Notes: generated by a model not told the origin, from the sequence alone. DNA of 64,000 nt from Nitrospirota bacterium (GCA_021784575.1 JAJYHX010000002.1:248001-312000); one strand, 5' to 3'; counted from the stretch's first letter, positions 22,254-30,590 are shown. Translations and numbers: made by a program.

Positions 22254-23016
22254 GATACTTTCCTTTGTTATCAATAAATTTCAAAAAGTTGTTATCCCGC
22301 AGAATTTGAAGCTGCTGTCTTATCTTTGCTTTCACATTTTTATTCTGCGGATGTAATTCACTCAAGTATTCTTTAAAAGTATATACTTCTTCGAGTTCAA
22401 AATCCTTTTTCCCGATTTCATTAACGCAGTTCATCACATCGTTAAGCCATCCCCGCGACTCTACCTGAACATTTTTTAAGAAGCTCGTTTTCTTCCACGA
22501 CTCCCGTACCTTCTCTGGCTTTACAATTTTCCCGTTCTCAATTATTTTTATTTTGCCGTCGTCGGCAATATTTTTATAAAGAATGTTACATCCTACCCAG
22601 CCGCGCCTTCTCGCATTTTCAGAAAGCGGCTTCCTCTTCTCGATAATGGAATCTGAAAAGAAAAAGCTCGGGACAAGCGTCAGGTTCTGTACTGAATAAC
22701 TTGTAGGAGCGTAGTGGAGGAAGAAAAAATTCGGCAGCTCCTTTAGATTCATTGCCGTTATCAAGGAATCATAAGCGCCGTCCGTTATCCTGCCGCCCAA
22801 CGATTTCGACTGGCACTTTAGTTGGAACTGCTCACTACATTCAGGACAATAAAAATCGGCAACTTTTTTATTATTCGGGAATGTTTTTATTTCTTTCGAG
22901 GAACAGGCGGGGCAATACATTTGACCGCCGAACCAACATTCGCTCATCACCCGGATACGCTGAGATGGGCTTTTATACCGAAGGAGCGCGTCATCTTGGA
23001 AAAAACAGAGGTTCAT
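22243..23016 (-). CDS. dpnI: DpnI-type methyl-directed restriction endonuclease
   Basis: A 257-residue homolog of DpnI, which cuts GATC only when adenine is methylated. Order of parts: N-terminal PD-(D/E)XK nuclease domain with a four-cysteine zinc site (YCPAC..YCPEC), catalytic VADFYC aspartate, lysine in FQLKCQSK, ITDGAYDSL and NFFFLHY; then RKPLSENARRRGWVGCNI; and a C-terminal winged helix (KIRQQLQILRDNNFLKF) that reads methyl-adenine. At the position where I recall glutamate in DpnI (ELK) this protein has glutamine (QLK), a variant used in Mrr-like nucleases. The start at 23016 overlaps the truncated methylase stop as ATGA. The gene is much more AT-rich than its neighbours. Confidence 0.9.
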   Translation of the reverse strand: MNLCFFQDDALLRYKSPSQRIRVMSECWFGGQMYCPACSSKEIKTFPNNKKVADFYCPECSEQFQLKCQSKSLGGRITDGAYDSLITAMNLKELPNFFFLHYAPTSYSVQNLTLVPSFFFSDSIIEKRKPLSENARRRGWVGCNILYKNIADDGKIKIIENGKIVKPEKVRESWKKTSFLKNVQVESRGWLNDVMNCVNEIGKKDFELEEVYTFKEYLSELHPQNKNVKAKIRQQLQILRDNNFLKFIDNKGKYHVG

Positions 23017-23279
23017 ACGGAAACCATCTTTCCGGCATGACAGGTAATCCCTCCGTTCGATAGAAAATATGGCGGGTCGGCGAAAATCACATCGATGCAA
23101 TTGTCCGGGACTTCCTTTAATATTTGAATGCAGTCGCCGTGGAATAATTTGACCGCATGTGTAGGGTCATAAAAATACGGCTGGAGCGCCGACGAGTATT
23201 TAACCGCTATTTCCCGGACGGAAAAGGAGAACGGATCGAATTTTTCTTCTCTTGCGGGATAAAATTTCGTCTTGCTCAT
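23013..23279 (-). pseudogene. Truncated DpnA-like adenine methyltransferase (N-terminal fragment)
   Basis: An 88-codon frame encodes the N-terminus of an adenine-N6 methyltransferase of the DpnA/M2.DpnII type: KLFHGDCIQIL (the beta-class DNA-MTase opening) and the catalytic motif IV region FADPPYFLSNGGITCHAGK. The frame stops at KMVSV, where a complete enzyme would continue for about 200 residues with the AdoMet-binding FxGxG motif. The stop overlaps the dpnI start, so the break is exactly at the dpnI boundary. Inactive as an enzyme; its translation could still couple to dpnI. Confidence 0.8.
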
Positions 23280-23290
23280 AAAATTTCTCT

Positions 23291-23908
23291 TTACTCCCTG
23301 TTCAGCCCGGTTCTGGGCGCGAAGGGTTTCGTTATGTCGATGTGGCCGGCGAGGGAGTTTTCGACGTTGCCGTCTATGAGTATCTGCACGCGCTTGATGT
23401 TCGGGAAGTCCTCGGTCAGCGTATTGACGACGGAGTATATCGCAAGCGTCTCCGTCCAGGCGCCGCCGGGAAACTGCGTCCGGACGTCGCGCGAAAAATC
23501 CACATACGCCGTCCCGGAGGACTGGTCTATGAACGCGCTCTTTACCTGCGTGACAGCGGGCAGGGCCGGGGCGAGGTTCGCCGAGAGCGGCCCGCGTATA
23601 AGCTCGGAGAGGACTTCCTTCGCTTCCTGCGTCTCGTCCGTGGACTGGGCGACCTGCCTCGTCTCCGGCGAGAGCCCGCTTCCGTCCTGGAGCGGGAAAT
23701 ATATCTTGACCGTCATCTGCGGCCCCTGCGCGGCGCTAACCTCCTTGAAGGCGGGCGCGGCGGCGGCGGGCATTATAAGCTTTGCCGGACGGCTTGTCGC
23801 CTGGAAGAGATAAAACGTGCCGACGGAAAGCGCGGAGGCGAGTATCGCCGCAACGACTATCCAGGGCCAGGACACCCCGTCGCGTTCGTGTTTAACCCTG
23901 TCTTTCAC
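23291..23908 (-). CDS. GerMN-domain membrane-anchored protein
   Basis: A 205-residue protein with an N-terminal membrane anchor (about residues 15-36) and a GerMN (sporulation/germination) domain: VKIYFPLQDGSGLSPE, then VLSELIRGP, VKSAFIDQSSGTAYVDFSRDV and VNTLTEDFPNIKRVQILIDG. These domains occur in cell-envelope proteins beside amidases in non-sporulating bacteria. Its start overlaps the amidase stop by four bases, so the two are coupled; a role in peptidoglycan handling is inferred. Confidence 0.87.
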   Translation of the reverse strand: MKDRVKHERDGVSWPWIVVAAILASALSVGTFYLFQATSRPAKLIMPAAAAPAFKEVSAAQGPQMTVKIYFPLQDGSGLSPETRQVAQSTDETQEAKEVLSELIRGPLSANLAPALPAVTQVKSAFIDQSSGTAYVDFSRDVRTQFPGGAWTETLAIYSVVNTLTEDFPNIKRVQILIDGNVENSLAGHIDITKPFAPRTGLNRE

Positions 23909-24963
23909 TTGACCACCCCCCTCGCGAAATCCTCTATGCCACGGGCCAGCTTGGCCGCGATCCTGTCCCTGTACGCGTCGTCCATAAGCCTCTGGGCCTG
24001 ATCGGGGTCGTCCAGGTCTCCAAGCTCCACCATGACGGCGGGCATGGCCAGGCCGTCGAAACCCGCAAGCCTCGTCTGGTGAAGCACGGGCGCGCGCCCG
24101 TTCATGGCGCCCATATCGAGCATCAGGCTCCTCGCAAGCCTTAGGTCGTCCGGGAGATACGGCGCGTTCTGCTCGTCCCAGACCATCCGGGTCCTGGGCC
24201 TGGCTCCGGCGTTAAGCTCGCCTGCGCCGGGGGTATAGAACTCCGGCCCCTGCCCTGTTGTCCCGTAGGAGCCGGACGCGTGTATGGAGATGAAGACGTC
24301 CGCCCTGGCCGCGTTCGCTATCCCGGCGCGCTCCTCGGGGCTGACTTCGGTATCGCCCGTCCTTGTCAGAACGACCCTGAAACCCATCGCCGTCAAAGCC
24401 TTCCTGAGCCTGAGCGCGATGTCCATCGCAAGCTCTTTCTCCGGCATGCCTCCCGTCCGGAAACTGCCGAAGAAACGCCCGCCGTGGCCGGGGTCTATGG
24501 CCACCGTCCGCACCGGCCTGATGAGCCGCAAAAAACCCGCGTCCTGGTTCTTGTCGCTGCCGTAGAAATCCAGGACAATCCTGTTCGGCTCGCTCAAATA
24601 CGACACCCTGTAACCCGAAGCCGCGGCGGAAGAGAGTGTTATGATAATCGCCGGCTGGTTGTTCACCTGCGTGAAGCTCACCTCCCGGACGATATTGCTT
24701 ACCGCATGTACTGGCGCGAAAGACAGGGACATCGTCCCGGACGAGGGATAAATTACAAGCTGGTTCTGTATCGGGTCGAAGTTCATCCTGAAGGTATCCG
24801 GCCTCAGGTTCCCGGTATCGAAGACCACGCGCGTGAAGGCGTAGTAGTTCCTCGCGCCGAGGTATTTCACCTCCACCTGGCCAACACTCGCCTGGCCGAA
24901 CGCGGCCCGGGCCGCCAGCACGAAAACCAGGAGCGCCATAAATTTTGTAAGCGATAATTTCAT
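23905..24963 (-). CDS. N-acetylmuramoyl-L-alanine amidase (AMIN + Amidase_3)
   Basis: A 352-residue exported enzyme: signal peptide (MKLSLTKFMALLVFVLAARAAFG), an AMIN domain (about 28-140) for septal or envelope targeting, and an Amidase_3 zinc hydrolase domain with AIDPGHGG (first zinc histidine), ELAMDIALRLRKAL (glutamate ligand), SIHASGS (third ligand) and VMVELGDLDDP (catalytic glutamate). It cleaves the stem peptide from peptidoglycan during division. The start at 24963 gives the best signal peptide; an ATG at 24981 is possible. It heads the run amidase-GerMN-[DpnI cassette]-murI. Confidence 0.9.
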   Translation of the reverse strand: MKLSLTKFMALLVFVLAARAAFGQASVGQVEVKYLGARNYYAFTRVVFDTGNLRPDTFRMNFDPIQNQLVIYPSSGTMSLSFAPVHAVSNIVREVSFTQVNNQPAIIITLSSAAASGYRVSYLSEPNRIVLDFYGSDKNQDAGFLRLIRPVRTVAIDPGHGGRFFGSFRTGGMPEKELAMDIALRLRKALTAMGFRVVLTRTGDTEVSPEERAGIANAARADVFISIHASGSYGTTGQGPEFYTPGAGELNAGARPRTRMVWDEQNAPYLPDDLRLARSLMLDMGAMNGRAPVLHQTRLAGFDGLAMPAVMVELGDLDDPDQAQRLMDDAYRDRIAAKLARGIEDFARGVVK

Positions 24964-25070
24964 GGACGATAAATTTAACATAATTGCGCTTTTATTTAAA
25001 GGGGTAGCTTGGATTTTTATCGCAGGGGCGTTATTTTAAAGGCTTTTTAAGAAAAAAACCGCGCTTTTTC

Positions 25071-25079
25071 TGGTATAAT
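25071..25079 (+). promoter_or_regulatory. Extended -10 promoter of the heptaheme cytochrome gene
   Basis: TGGTATAAT: a perfect TATAAT (25074-25079) with the TG extension. No -35 match. Transcription would start about 45 bases before the ATG at 25134. Confidence 0.55.
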
Positions 25080-25133
25080 GTTTCCAAAGCGGGTTACTTA
25101 AAGCCCCCCCAGGCGATTCGAGACGGAGGGATA

Positions 25134-25781
25134 ATGAGCGAGCGCCATGCACTTTCGGGATTGTTGACGGCGGTTTTGATTCTCTGCGCGGCTTCAACCA
25201 CGGTCTTTGCCACACCGGCCCAGGCGGCGGTGGACACCAGCTTCTCCTGCTATCAATGCCATTCCAAGAAAGTGATAACGCCCTGGATAGCCGAGACATG
25301 GCTCGAAAGCGCCCATGCGAAGGCCGGCGTAAAATGCCCGAACTGCCACGGGAACCACGATGCCGGCTTCGATTCGCCGAAGTTCATCGCCCACCCCGGC
25401 CAGGACGTGTGCATGAAATGTCATCCGATAAGCGTCAAGGAGACTCTCGCCGGGGCGCACGCCGGGAAGGTGAAATGCACCTCGTGCCATCCCTGGCATA
25501 CGTTCTCGCTCGATGTCGCCCGAGACCCGGAGATATGCCGGACATGCCACAACTCCGAGCACGCAAAGAGCTATTTCCGCTCGAAGATGTACGTGGTATA
25601 CAAGGTCATGGGGCCGAAATACAGCGCCACCTGCCAGAGATGCCACATGCCGGAGGGAGACCACGACGTAAGCGGCACGGTATCCTCTAAAGAGCTTATG
25701 CTGAAGGTGTGCAACCGATGCCATTCGGCGTCGTTCGCGGGCAAGGTGCTCTCTAAAGGAGAGCTCAAGACGCACTGGTAA
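25134..25781 (+). CDS. Heptaheme c-type cytochrome
   Basis: A 215-residue exported protein with a signal peptide and seven CXXCH heme sites: CYQCH, CPNCH, CMKCH, CTSCH, CRTCH, CQRCH and CNRCH, spread over residues 39-200. Extra histidines (SAHAKAG, GNHDAG, GAHAGK, EHAKS, GDHD) can supply the distal ligands for bis-His hemes. The spacing and the SAHA/GNH pattern resemble the multiheme fold of hydroxylamine-oxidoreductase-like and octaheme cytochromes, but with one heme fewer. GGAGG lies upstream of the ATG. Probably a periplasmic electron conduit or a reductase; no substrate can be named. Confidence 0.88.
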   Translation: MSERHALSGLLTAVLILCAASTTVFATPAQAAVDTSFSCYQCHSKKVITPWIAETWLESAHAKAGVKCPNCHGNHDAGFDSPKFIAHPGQDVCMKCHPISVKETLAGAHAGKVKCTSCHPWHTFSLDVARDPEICRTCHNSEHAKSYFRSKMYVVYKVMGPKYSATCQRCHMPEGDHDVSGTVSSKELMLKVCNRCHSASFAGKVLSKGELKTHW

Positions 25782-25785
25782 TATT

Positions 25786-26097
25786 ATGCTTCCGATAAAA
25801 CTGGACGACGAGATAGAGTTTAACCCCGAGAGGGCGCGGACGAAGATGCTTGTTGATTCCCCGGCCTTCCGGGCGGTGCTTTTCTGCCTCGAAGAGGGAC
25901 AGGGAGTCCCGCGCCACGTATCGCCCGCGGAGGTGGTGATGTTCGTCTACAAGGGGAGCGGGAGCTTTGTCGTCGGTGAGGGCGAATTTAAGATGAAGGA
26001 AGGCGAGATGATAACCTCGCGTCCGAACGAGCCGCACGGCTTTCGCTCGGACGGCGAACGGATGGTAATCCTTGCGCTGATTATAAACGGCCAATAA
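25786..26097 (+). CDS. Small cupin-domain protein
   Basis: A 103-residue single cupin: EEGQGVPRHVSPAEVVMFVYKGSGSFVVG corresponds to cupin motif 1 and RPNEPHGFRS to motif 2, with two histidines placed to bind a metal. It starts four bases after the heptaheme cytochrome stop, so they are co-transcribed. Stand-alone small cupins of this type are often sensors or metal-binding proteins; role unknown. Confidence 0.82.
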   Translation: MLPIKLDDEIEFNPERARTKMLVDSPAFRAVLFCLEEGQGVPRHVSPAEVVMFVYKGSGSFVVGEGEFKMKEGEMITSRPNEPHGFRSDGERMVILALIINGQ

Positions 26098-26099
26098 GC

Positions 26100-26200
26100 C
26101 GGGCGCAAGTTCACCTGCGCCCCCAACAGTGCAGAGCGGCGCGTGGATGACATGCATGGAAGCAGACTCTTCGCGTCGCTCGGAATGACAGGAAAATTCA
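26100..26200. repeat. Inverted repeat and dispersed repeat fragment after the cupin gene
   Basis: A GGGCGCA/TGCGCCC hairpin lies at 26100-26123 and a fragment of the 'TTCGCGTCGCTCGGAATGACA' type repeat at about 26168-26192; the latter is related to sequence at 57012-57046. The hairpin may terminate the cupin transcript. Convergent por genes end at 26274. Confidence 0.5.
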
Positions 26201-26273
26201 GAGGCCGGGCGCAATAAACCGCGCCACTGTTATAAGCATGCGTGGCGGACAGCCCGGCGAATTCACCCGCCGT

Positions 26274-27254
26274 CTACCAGGTCTTCCCTTCTTCCGGGTC
26301 TATTTGCTCGCCGGGGTGTGAGGCGTTGTGCATACCCACGACAGAGCGCCAGTTCTCGTCCACGAGATCCTGGAACTTCTTAAGCATCCAATCGTTTTCC
26401 GGCTTGAAGAGGTGCTTGAACCGCCCCTGGGGTTTCAGCCATTCCGAAATGGGCCTTCTGTTCTTCTTCGGGTTATACGTAACAGTCGCAACGCCGTCCG
26501 CTACTTCATAGAGCGGCCAGAAACAGGTGTTAACGCCGAGCCTGGAAAGCGCGATGGCGTCGTTTGTCTGGGTGCGCCAGCCCCTGTTGCACGGCGCTAT
26601 GATGTTCATGAACTTGGGCCCTTCGATGCTCATGGCCTTCTGGACCTTCGCCATAAGGTCCTTCCAGTTGTGCGGAGACGCCTGTGCCACATACGGCGCG
26701 CCGTGCGCGAGGGCTATCTTCGTCAGGTCTTTTCGCTTCTGGGTCTTGCCCTGCAATACCTTGCCCGCCGGGGAGGTTGTGGTGTCCGCGCCGAAGGGCG
26801 TCGCGGAGGAGCGCTGTATGCCCGTGTTCATGTATGCGCCGTTGTCATAGCAGACATACATGAAATCGTGCCCGCGCTCAAGCGCGCCTGATAGCGCCTG
26901 AAGACCTATGTCGTATGTCCCGCCGTCGCCGCCGAAGGCGAGAAACTTTATCTTCGTATCCGCCGGTATCTTTCCCTGGCGCTTCAGGGACTGGTACATC
27001 GCCTCCACGCCGGAGATGGTGGCCGCCGCGTTCTCGAACGCGCTGTGTATCCAGGGAAGCTTCCACGCGCTATAGGGATAAATCGTCGTGGCGACTTCCA
27101 GGCAGCCTGTCGCGTTCGCGATTATTACCGGCTCGTCTATTGCCGCCAGCACCTGCCTGACGACGATGGGCGCTCCGCACCCTGCGCACATCCTGTGCCC
27201 GCCGGTCAGGAGGTCCGGTTTCTTTGAGAGTTCCTTGAGTTTAAGTACAGACAT
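26274..27254 (-). CDS. porB: Pyruvate/2-oxoacid:ferredoxin oxidoreductase, beta subunit
   Basis: A 326-residue TPP-binding subunit: GHRMCAGCGAP (cluster cysteines) at the N-terminus, the TPP motif AFGGDGGTYDIGLQALSGALE, YDNGAYMNTGIQRS and the further cysteine in IAPCNRGW. With porA, porC and porD it oxidises pyruvate (or a related 2-oxoacid) with CoA, reducing ferredoxin, a central reaction of anaerobes. The start at 27254 (AGGAG upstream) is preferred to a GTG three bases earlier. Last gene of porCDAB. Confidence 0.92.
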   Translation of the reverse strand: MSVLKLKELSKKPDLLTGGHRMCAGCGAPIVVRQVLAAIDEPVIIANATGCLEVATTIYPYSAWKLPWIHSAFENAAATISGVEAMYQSLKRQGKIPADTKIKFLAFGGDGGTYDIGLQALSGALERGHDFMYVCYDNGAYMNTGIQRSSATPFGADTTTSPAGKVLQGKTQKRKDLTKIALAHGAPYVAQASPHNWKDLMAKVQKAMSIEGPKFMNIIAPCNRGWRTQTNDAIALSRLGVNTCFWPLYEVADGVATVTYNPKKNRRPISEWLKPQGRFKHLFKPENDWMLKKFQDLVDENWRSVVGMHNASHPGEQIDPEEGKTW

Positions 27255-27264
27255 CACGTCTCCT

Positions 27265-28446
27265 TTATTCTCTTACCGTTATATACTCGTAAAGGGATTT
27301 CGCCTGGCCTTTGTCCAAAAGCGTAACCAGTTCCTCGAAGACCTTCCGGAGGTCGTCAAGGCCCAGGTCGCGCCCGCCAAGCCCGAATATCTTGTTTATC
27401 GCAACCGGCCTCTTCGGCAGGTCGTATAACGCGCTCCTGACCTCTATGAAGAGCGGGCCGCCCGCGGCGCCGAAGCTGTCCGCGCGGTCAAGCACGCAGA
27501 GGGCCTTAAGGCCCTTCAAGGCGTCCGCAATCTCGAGATACGGGAACGGCCTGAAGAGCCTCGGCTTTAAAAGCCCCGCCTTCACGCCTTTCGCGCGGAA
27601 TTCGTCCACGACGACCTTCGCCGTGCCCGCGGCGGAGTTCAGCGCGACAATGCCTATCTCCGCATCATCCATTTTATAAGTCTCAAACAGCCCGTAGCTT
27701 CGCCCGGAGAGCTTCCCGTATTCCCTGCCGACTTCAATGACGATGTTCTTCGCGCGCTTGTGCGCCTCGTGGAGTTGTTTCCGGGACTCGATGTAGTAGT
27801 CCTGTAGGTGCAGGGCGCCGTATGTGACCGGGTTTGCGAGATCGAGTAGCGGATAGGCCGTCCCCTTATACGGCCCTACGAAATCCCCGACCTGCCGGTC
27901 GTCGAGAAGCTCGAGGTTCTCGATGGAGTGCGAGATTATGAACCCGTCCATGCAGGACATTACCGGCAGGTGCAGGTCCGGGTGCTCGCCTATGCGAACC
28001 GCCTGGATTGTGTTGTCGTATGCCTCCTGGGCGTTCTCGGCGTATAGCTGTATCCAGCCGGAATCCCTCGCGCCCATAGAGTCGGAGTGGTCGCAGTGTA
28101 TGTTTATCGGGGCGGAAAGCGCCCTGTTGACGCAGGAGAGGACTATCGGCAGCCTGTTCCCGGCGGCGATGTAGAGCATCTCCCACATGAGCGCGAGGCC
28201 GTTTGCGGATGTGGCGTTCATCACGCGCCCGCCCGCCGCAGCCGCTCCGATGCACGCGCTCATGGCGGAATGCTCGGACTCGACCGTCACAAGCTCCGTG
28301 TCCACCTGTCCGTTTGCGACGAACGTGGAGAACTGCTGCATTATCTCCGTGGACGGAGTAATGGGATACGCGGCGCAAACGTCCGGGTTTATCTGGCGCA
28401 TGGCGTTGGCCACGGCCACGTTTCCGGTCATAGCTACTTTCTTCAT
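27265..28446 (-). CDS. porA: Pyruvate/2-oxoacid:ferredoxin oxidoreductase, alpha subunit
   Basis: A 393-residue alpha subunit: MTGNVAVANAMRQINPDVCAAYPITPSTEIM is the classic opening (substrate-binding threonine in PITPS), followed by VESEHSAMSACIGAAAAGGR and ATSANGLALMWEM. The C-terminal half has the transketolase C-like fold (GLLKPRLFRPFPYLEI). Overlaps porD by four bases and precedes porB by 10 bases. Confidence 0.93.
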   Translation of the reverse strand: MKKVAMTGNVAVANAMRQINPDVCAAYPITPSTEIMQQFSTFVANGQVDTELVTVESEHSAMSACIGAAAAGGRVMNATSANGLALMWEMLYIAAGNRLPIVLSCVNRALSAPINIHCDHSDSMGARDSGWIQLYAENAQEAYDNTIQAVRIGEHPDLHLPVMSCMDGFIISHSIENLELLDDRQVGDFVGPYKGTAYPLLDLANPVTYGALHLQDYYIESRKQLHEAHKRAKNIVIEVGREYGKLSGRSYGLFETYKMDDAEIGIVALNSAAGTAKVVVDEFRAKGVKAGLLKPRLFRPFPYLEIADALKGLKALCVLDRADSFGAAGGPLFIEVRSALYDLPKRPVAINKIFGLGGRDLGLDDLRKVFEELVTLLDKGQAKSLYEYITVRE

Positions 28447-28814
28447 GCCTTCACCGCCTTCTTCTCTTCGGCCATTTTGAGGGCTGCCGCCTTTGCCTTC
28501 TCAAGCGCGTCGGGCTTTGCTCCCTCGGCCTCGGACATCATCACTATGGATTTCACCTTCGAGGGGCATTCCAGCGCGCAGATGCCGCACCCCTTGCAGT
28601 GCAGGTAGTCGAACTCCCCGCGCTCGCCGTTTTTGTCTACGGTAATGGCCGCGTCCGGGCAGAACACCCAGCAGAACATGCACTGTATGCAGTTCTCCTT
28701 TATCCATATCGGGCGATCGCTCCTCCACGCGCCGGTATTGTATTTCTCGGCGTTACCCGCTTCCTTTATAAGCCCGCCTTCCGGCAGGTCCTTCCATCCC
28801 TTTGGCTTGCTCAT
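28443..28814 (-). CDS. porD: Pyruvate/2-oxoacid:ferredoxin oxidoreductase, delta (ferredoxin) subunit
   Basis: A 123-residue 2x[4Fe-4S] ferredoxin subunit with cluster motifs CIQCMFCWVFCPD and CKGCGICALECPS, preceded by the PorD-type N-terminus (GWKDLPEGGLI). The C-terminal Ala/Lys tail (EKAKAAALKMAEEKKAVKA) is longer than the core needs. It passes electrons from the TPP subunit to free ferredoxin. Coupled to both porC and porA. Confidence 0.93.
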   Translation of the reverse strand: MSKPKGWKDLPEGGLIKEAGNAEKYNTGAWRSDRPIWIKENCIQCMFCWVFCPDAAITVDKNGERGEFDYLHCKGCGICALECPSKVKSIVMMSEAEGAKPDALEKAKAAALKMAEEKKAVKA

Positions 28815-29387
28815 TTAAGACCTCACCTCCCCGTATGCCCTGCTCGCAGCGTCCAGGTTGCTCTGGATTATCTTCTCGGCGAATTTCTTTCCGAAGCTCG
28901 CCCGGATGTCGGCAAGCAGGGTGTCAAGCTTTATTACCTTCGTCGCCTTCACGACCGCGCCCAACATCGGCGTATTCGGCATGATGCGCCCGATGGTCTC
29001 AAGGCTTATCGCGTTCGCGTCCACGCAGAACACTTTCTGCTTGGACTTCAGCTTCATCTTCTTCTTCAGTTCGCCGGGGTCGCCCGGCGTGTTTATGACG
29101 AATATGGCGTCGTCCGTCGCGCCCTCCGTTACGTCCACCGTATCGAGGAGCGTCGCGTCCACCACGGCCACCACCGCCGGGTTCGTCACCTGGCAGTGAA
29201 TTGTCATGGGCGTTTCGCTTATGCGGTTGTACGCCCGAAGCGGCGCGCCCATCCTCTCCGGCCCGTATTCCGGAAAGGCCTGGACGTTCTTCCCTTCGGC
29301 CATGACCGCCTCGGCCAATACCTTGGCCGCCGTGACGGTTCCCTGCCCGCCCCGGCCATGCCATCTTACTTCGAGTATGCCTGCCAT
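28815..29387 (-). CDS. porC: Pyruvate/2-oxoacid:ferredoxin oxidoreductase, gamma subunit
   Basis: A 190-residue gamma subunit: EVRWHGRGGQGTVTAAKVLAEA and FPEYGPERMGAPLRAYNRIS are hallmark segments of the CoA-binding gamma domain. First gene of porCDAB, with GGAGGAAG before the ATG. Complete length. Confidence 0.93.
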   Translation of the reverse strand: MAGILEVRWHGRGGQGTVTAAKVLAEAVMAEGKNVQAFPEYGPERMGAPLRAYNRISETPMTIHCQVTNPAVVAVVDATLLDTVDVTEGATDDAIFVINTPGDPGELKKKMKLKSKQKVFCVDANAISLETIGRIMPNTPMLGAVVKATKVIKLDTLLADIRASFGKKFAEKIIQSNLDAASRAYGEVRS

Positions 29388-29441
29388 TTTACTTCCTCCG
29401 CTGCGTTGCCATGTATTATCCAGGTAATACTGCCTCCAGAA

Positions 29442-29533
29442 TTACCCCTCTCCCTACCCTCTCCCACAAAGGGGCGAGGGTTAAGTTTTTCACCCCTCTC
29501 CCGTTACTGGGAGAGGGGCCAGGGGAGAGGGTT
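29442..29533. repeat. Dispersed GC-rich repeat (CCCTCTCCC family)
   Basis: Two tandem palindromic units (CCCCTCTCCC..GGGCGAGGGTTAA and CACCCCTCTCCC..GGGAGAGGG..GAGAGGGTTA), close to those at 13474-13572. Fills the porC-recR gap and touches the recR stop. Confidence 0.7.
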
Positions 29534-30125
29534 ATTCCACTACCGTCCTTCCCTCCAGCGCCTTCGTAAGCGTCCCAGCGTCGGAGTATTCGAGTATGCC
29601 GCCGACCGGCACGCCGTATGCTATCCTTGTCAGCTTCACGCCGAACGGCTTCAGTTTCTTCGCCACGTAGAGAGCCGTGGCCTCGCCCTTCAGGTTCGGG
29701 TTCGTGGCGATAATGACCTCATCCACGCCGCCCTTCCCGACCAGTTCCACAAGACTACCGACCTTCGTATCCTCCGGCCCGATTCCGTCGAGCGGAGAGA
29801 GCGCGCCCATCAGGACGAAATATCTGCCCTTGTATGCGCCCGCGGCCTCGACCGCCATGAGGTCGGAGATTTCCTCGACGACCATGAGCTTATGGGAATC
29901 GCGCTTCGGGCTTGCGCATATGGGACACAGCTCGCCGTCGGCGATGTTGTTGCAGATGCCGCACGGGCGGGACTTCTCGCCCAGATCCGTAAGCGCCTTG
30001 GCGAGGGAGACCGCCGCGCCTTTGTCGGACTTCACGAAGTGAAGGGCGAGGCGCATCGCCGTCTTCTTCCCGATACCGGGAAGCTTCGAGAACTCGTCTA
30101 CAAGTTTATTTAATGATTCGGACAT
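29532..30125 (-). CDS. recR: Recombination mediator RecR
   Basis: A 197-residue RecR: N-terminal helix-hairpin-helix (LPGIGKKTAMRLALH), zinc finger CGICNNIADGELCPIC, Toprim domain (VVEEISDLMAVEAAGAYKGRYFVL) and the C-terminal Walker B-like segment. Works with RecF/RecO to load RecA at gaps. Follows dnaX and ybaB, the usual order. Confidence 0.95.
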   Translation of the reverse strand: MSESLNKLVDEFSKLPGIGKKTAMRLALHFVKSDKGAAVSLAKALTDLGEKSRPCGICNNIADGELCPICASPKRDSHKLMVVEEISDLMAVEAAGAYKGRYFVLMGALSPLDGIGPEDTKVGSLVELVGKGGVDEVIIATNPNLKGEATALYVAKKLKPFGVKLTRIAYGVPVGGILEYSDAGTLTKALEGRTVVE

Positions 30126-30129
30126 TTTT

Positions 30130-30195
30130 TTTAAGTAACGCCCCCGCCTTCGGCACCCCCTTTTAAGAATTAAGATGGGGTTGTGGGGGAGTCAT
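30130..30195. repeat. Dispersed repeat (AACGCCCCC..TTAAGA..GGGGG family)
   Basis: A palindromic sequence starting AACGCCCCC and ending GTGGGGGAG around a TTAAGA core lies between ybaB and recR. Related copies at 50512-50573, 54926-54985 and 57051-57092. Confidence 0.55.
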
Positions 30196-30199
30196 GGAA

Positions 30200-30538
30200 T
30201 TAAAACAGCCCCGGAAGGCCGCCGCCCATGCCGGGCAGGCCAAGACCGCCGGTTATTTTCCCCATCTCTTCGTTCATCATCTCCTGGGCCTTCCTGAGCG
30301 CCTCGTTCACAGCAGCGGCGACAAGGTCCTGGAGCATCTCGACGTCGTTCGGGTCCACCGCTTCCTTCTCAATCTTTATGGAAAGGATTTCCATCCTGCC
30401 GTTCGCGGCGACGGTCACCATGCCGCCGCCGGAAGCGGCCTCGACGGTCTTGGCCCCAGCCTCTTCCTGGGCCTTCTGTATCCTTTCCTGCATCATCTGG
30501 GCCTGCTTCATCAGGTTGCCGAGAAGTTTTTTTGACAT
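30200..30538 (-). CDS. ybaB: YbaB/EbfC nucleoid-associated protein
   Basis: A 112-residue DNA-binding protein: [24 protein letters not shown] helix, [27 protein letters not shown] sheet, and [18 protein letters not shown] helix, followed by a [15 protein letters not shown] tail common in the family. The typical dnaX-ybaB-recR gene order holds. Confidence 0.94.
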   Translation of the reverse strand: MSKKLLGNLMKQAQMMQERIQKAQEEAGAKTVEAASGGGMVTVAANGRMEILSIKIEKEAVDPNDVEMLQDLVAAAVNEALRKAQEMMNEEMGKITGGLGLPGMGGGLPGLF

Positions 30539-30550
30539 CTATACCTCTCC

Positions 30551-30590
30551 CTATGGTGTCATTCCCGCAAAAGCGGGAACCCAGGAATTT
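30551..30590. repeat. Dispersed palindrome (GTCATTCCCGC family)
   Basis: GTGTCATTCCCGC followed by GCGGGAACCCAGGAATTT, close to the copies at 10580 and 56761; located between dnaX and ybaB. Confidence 0.6.
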
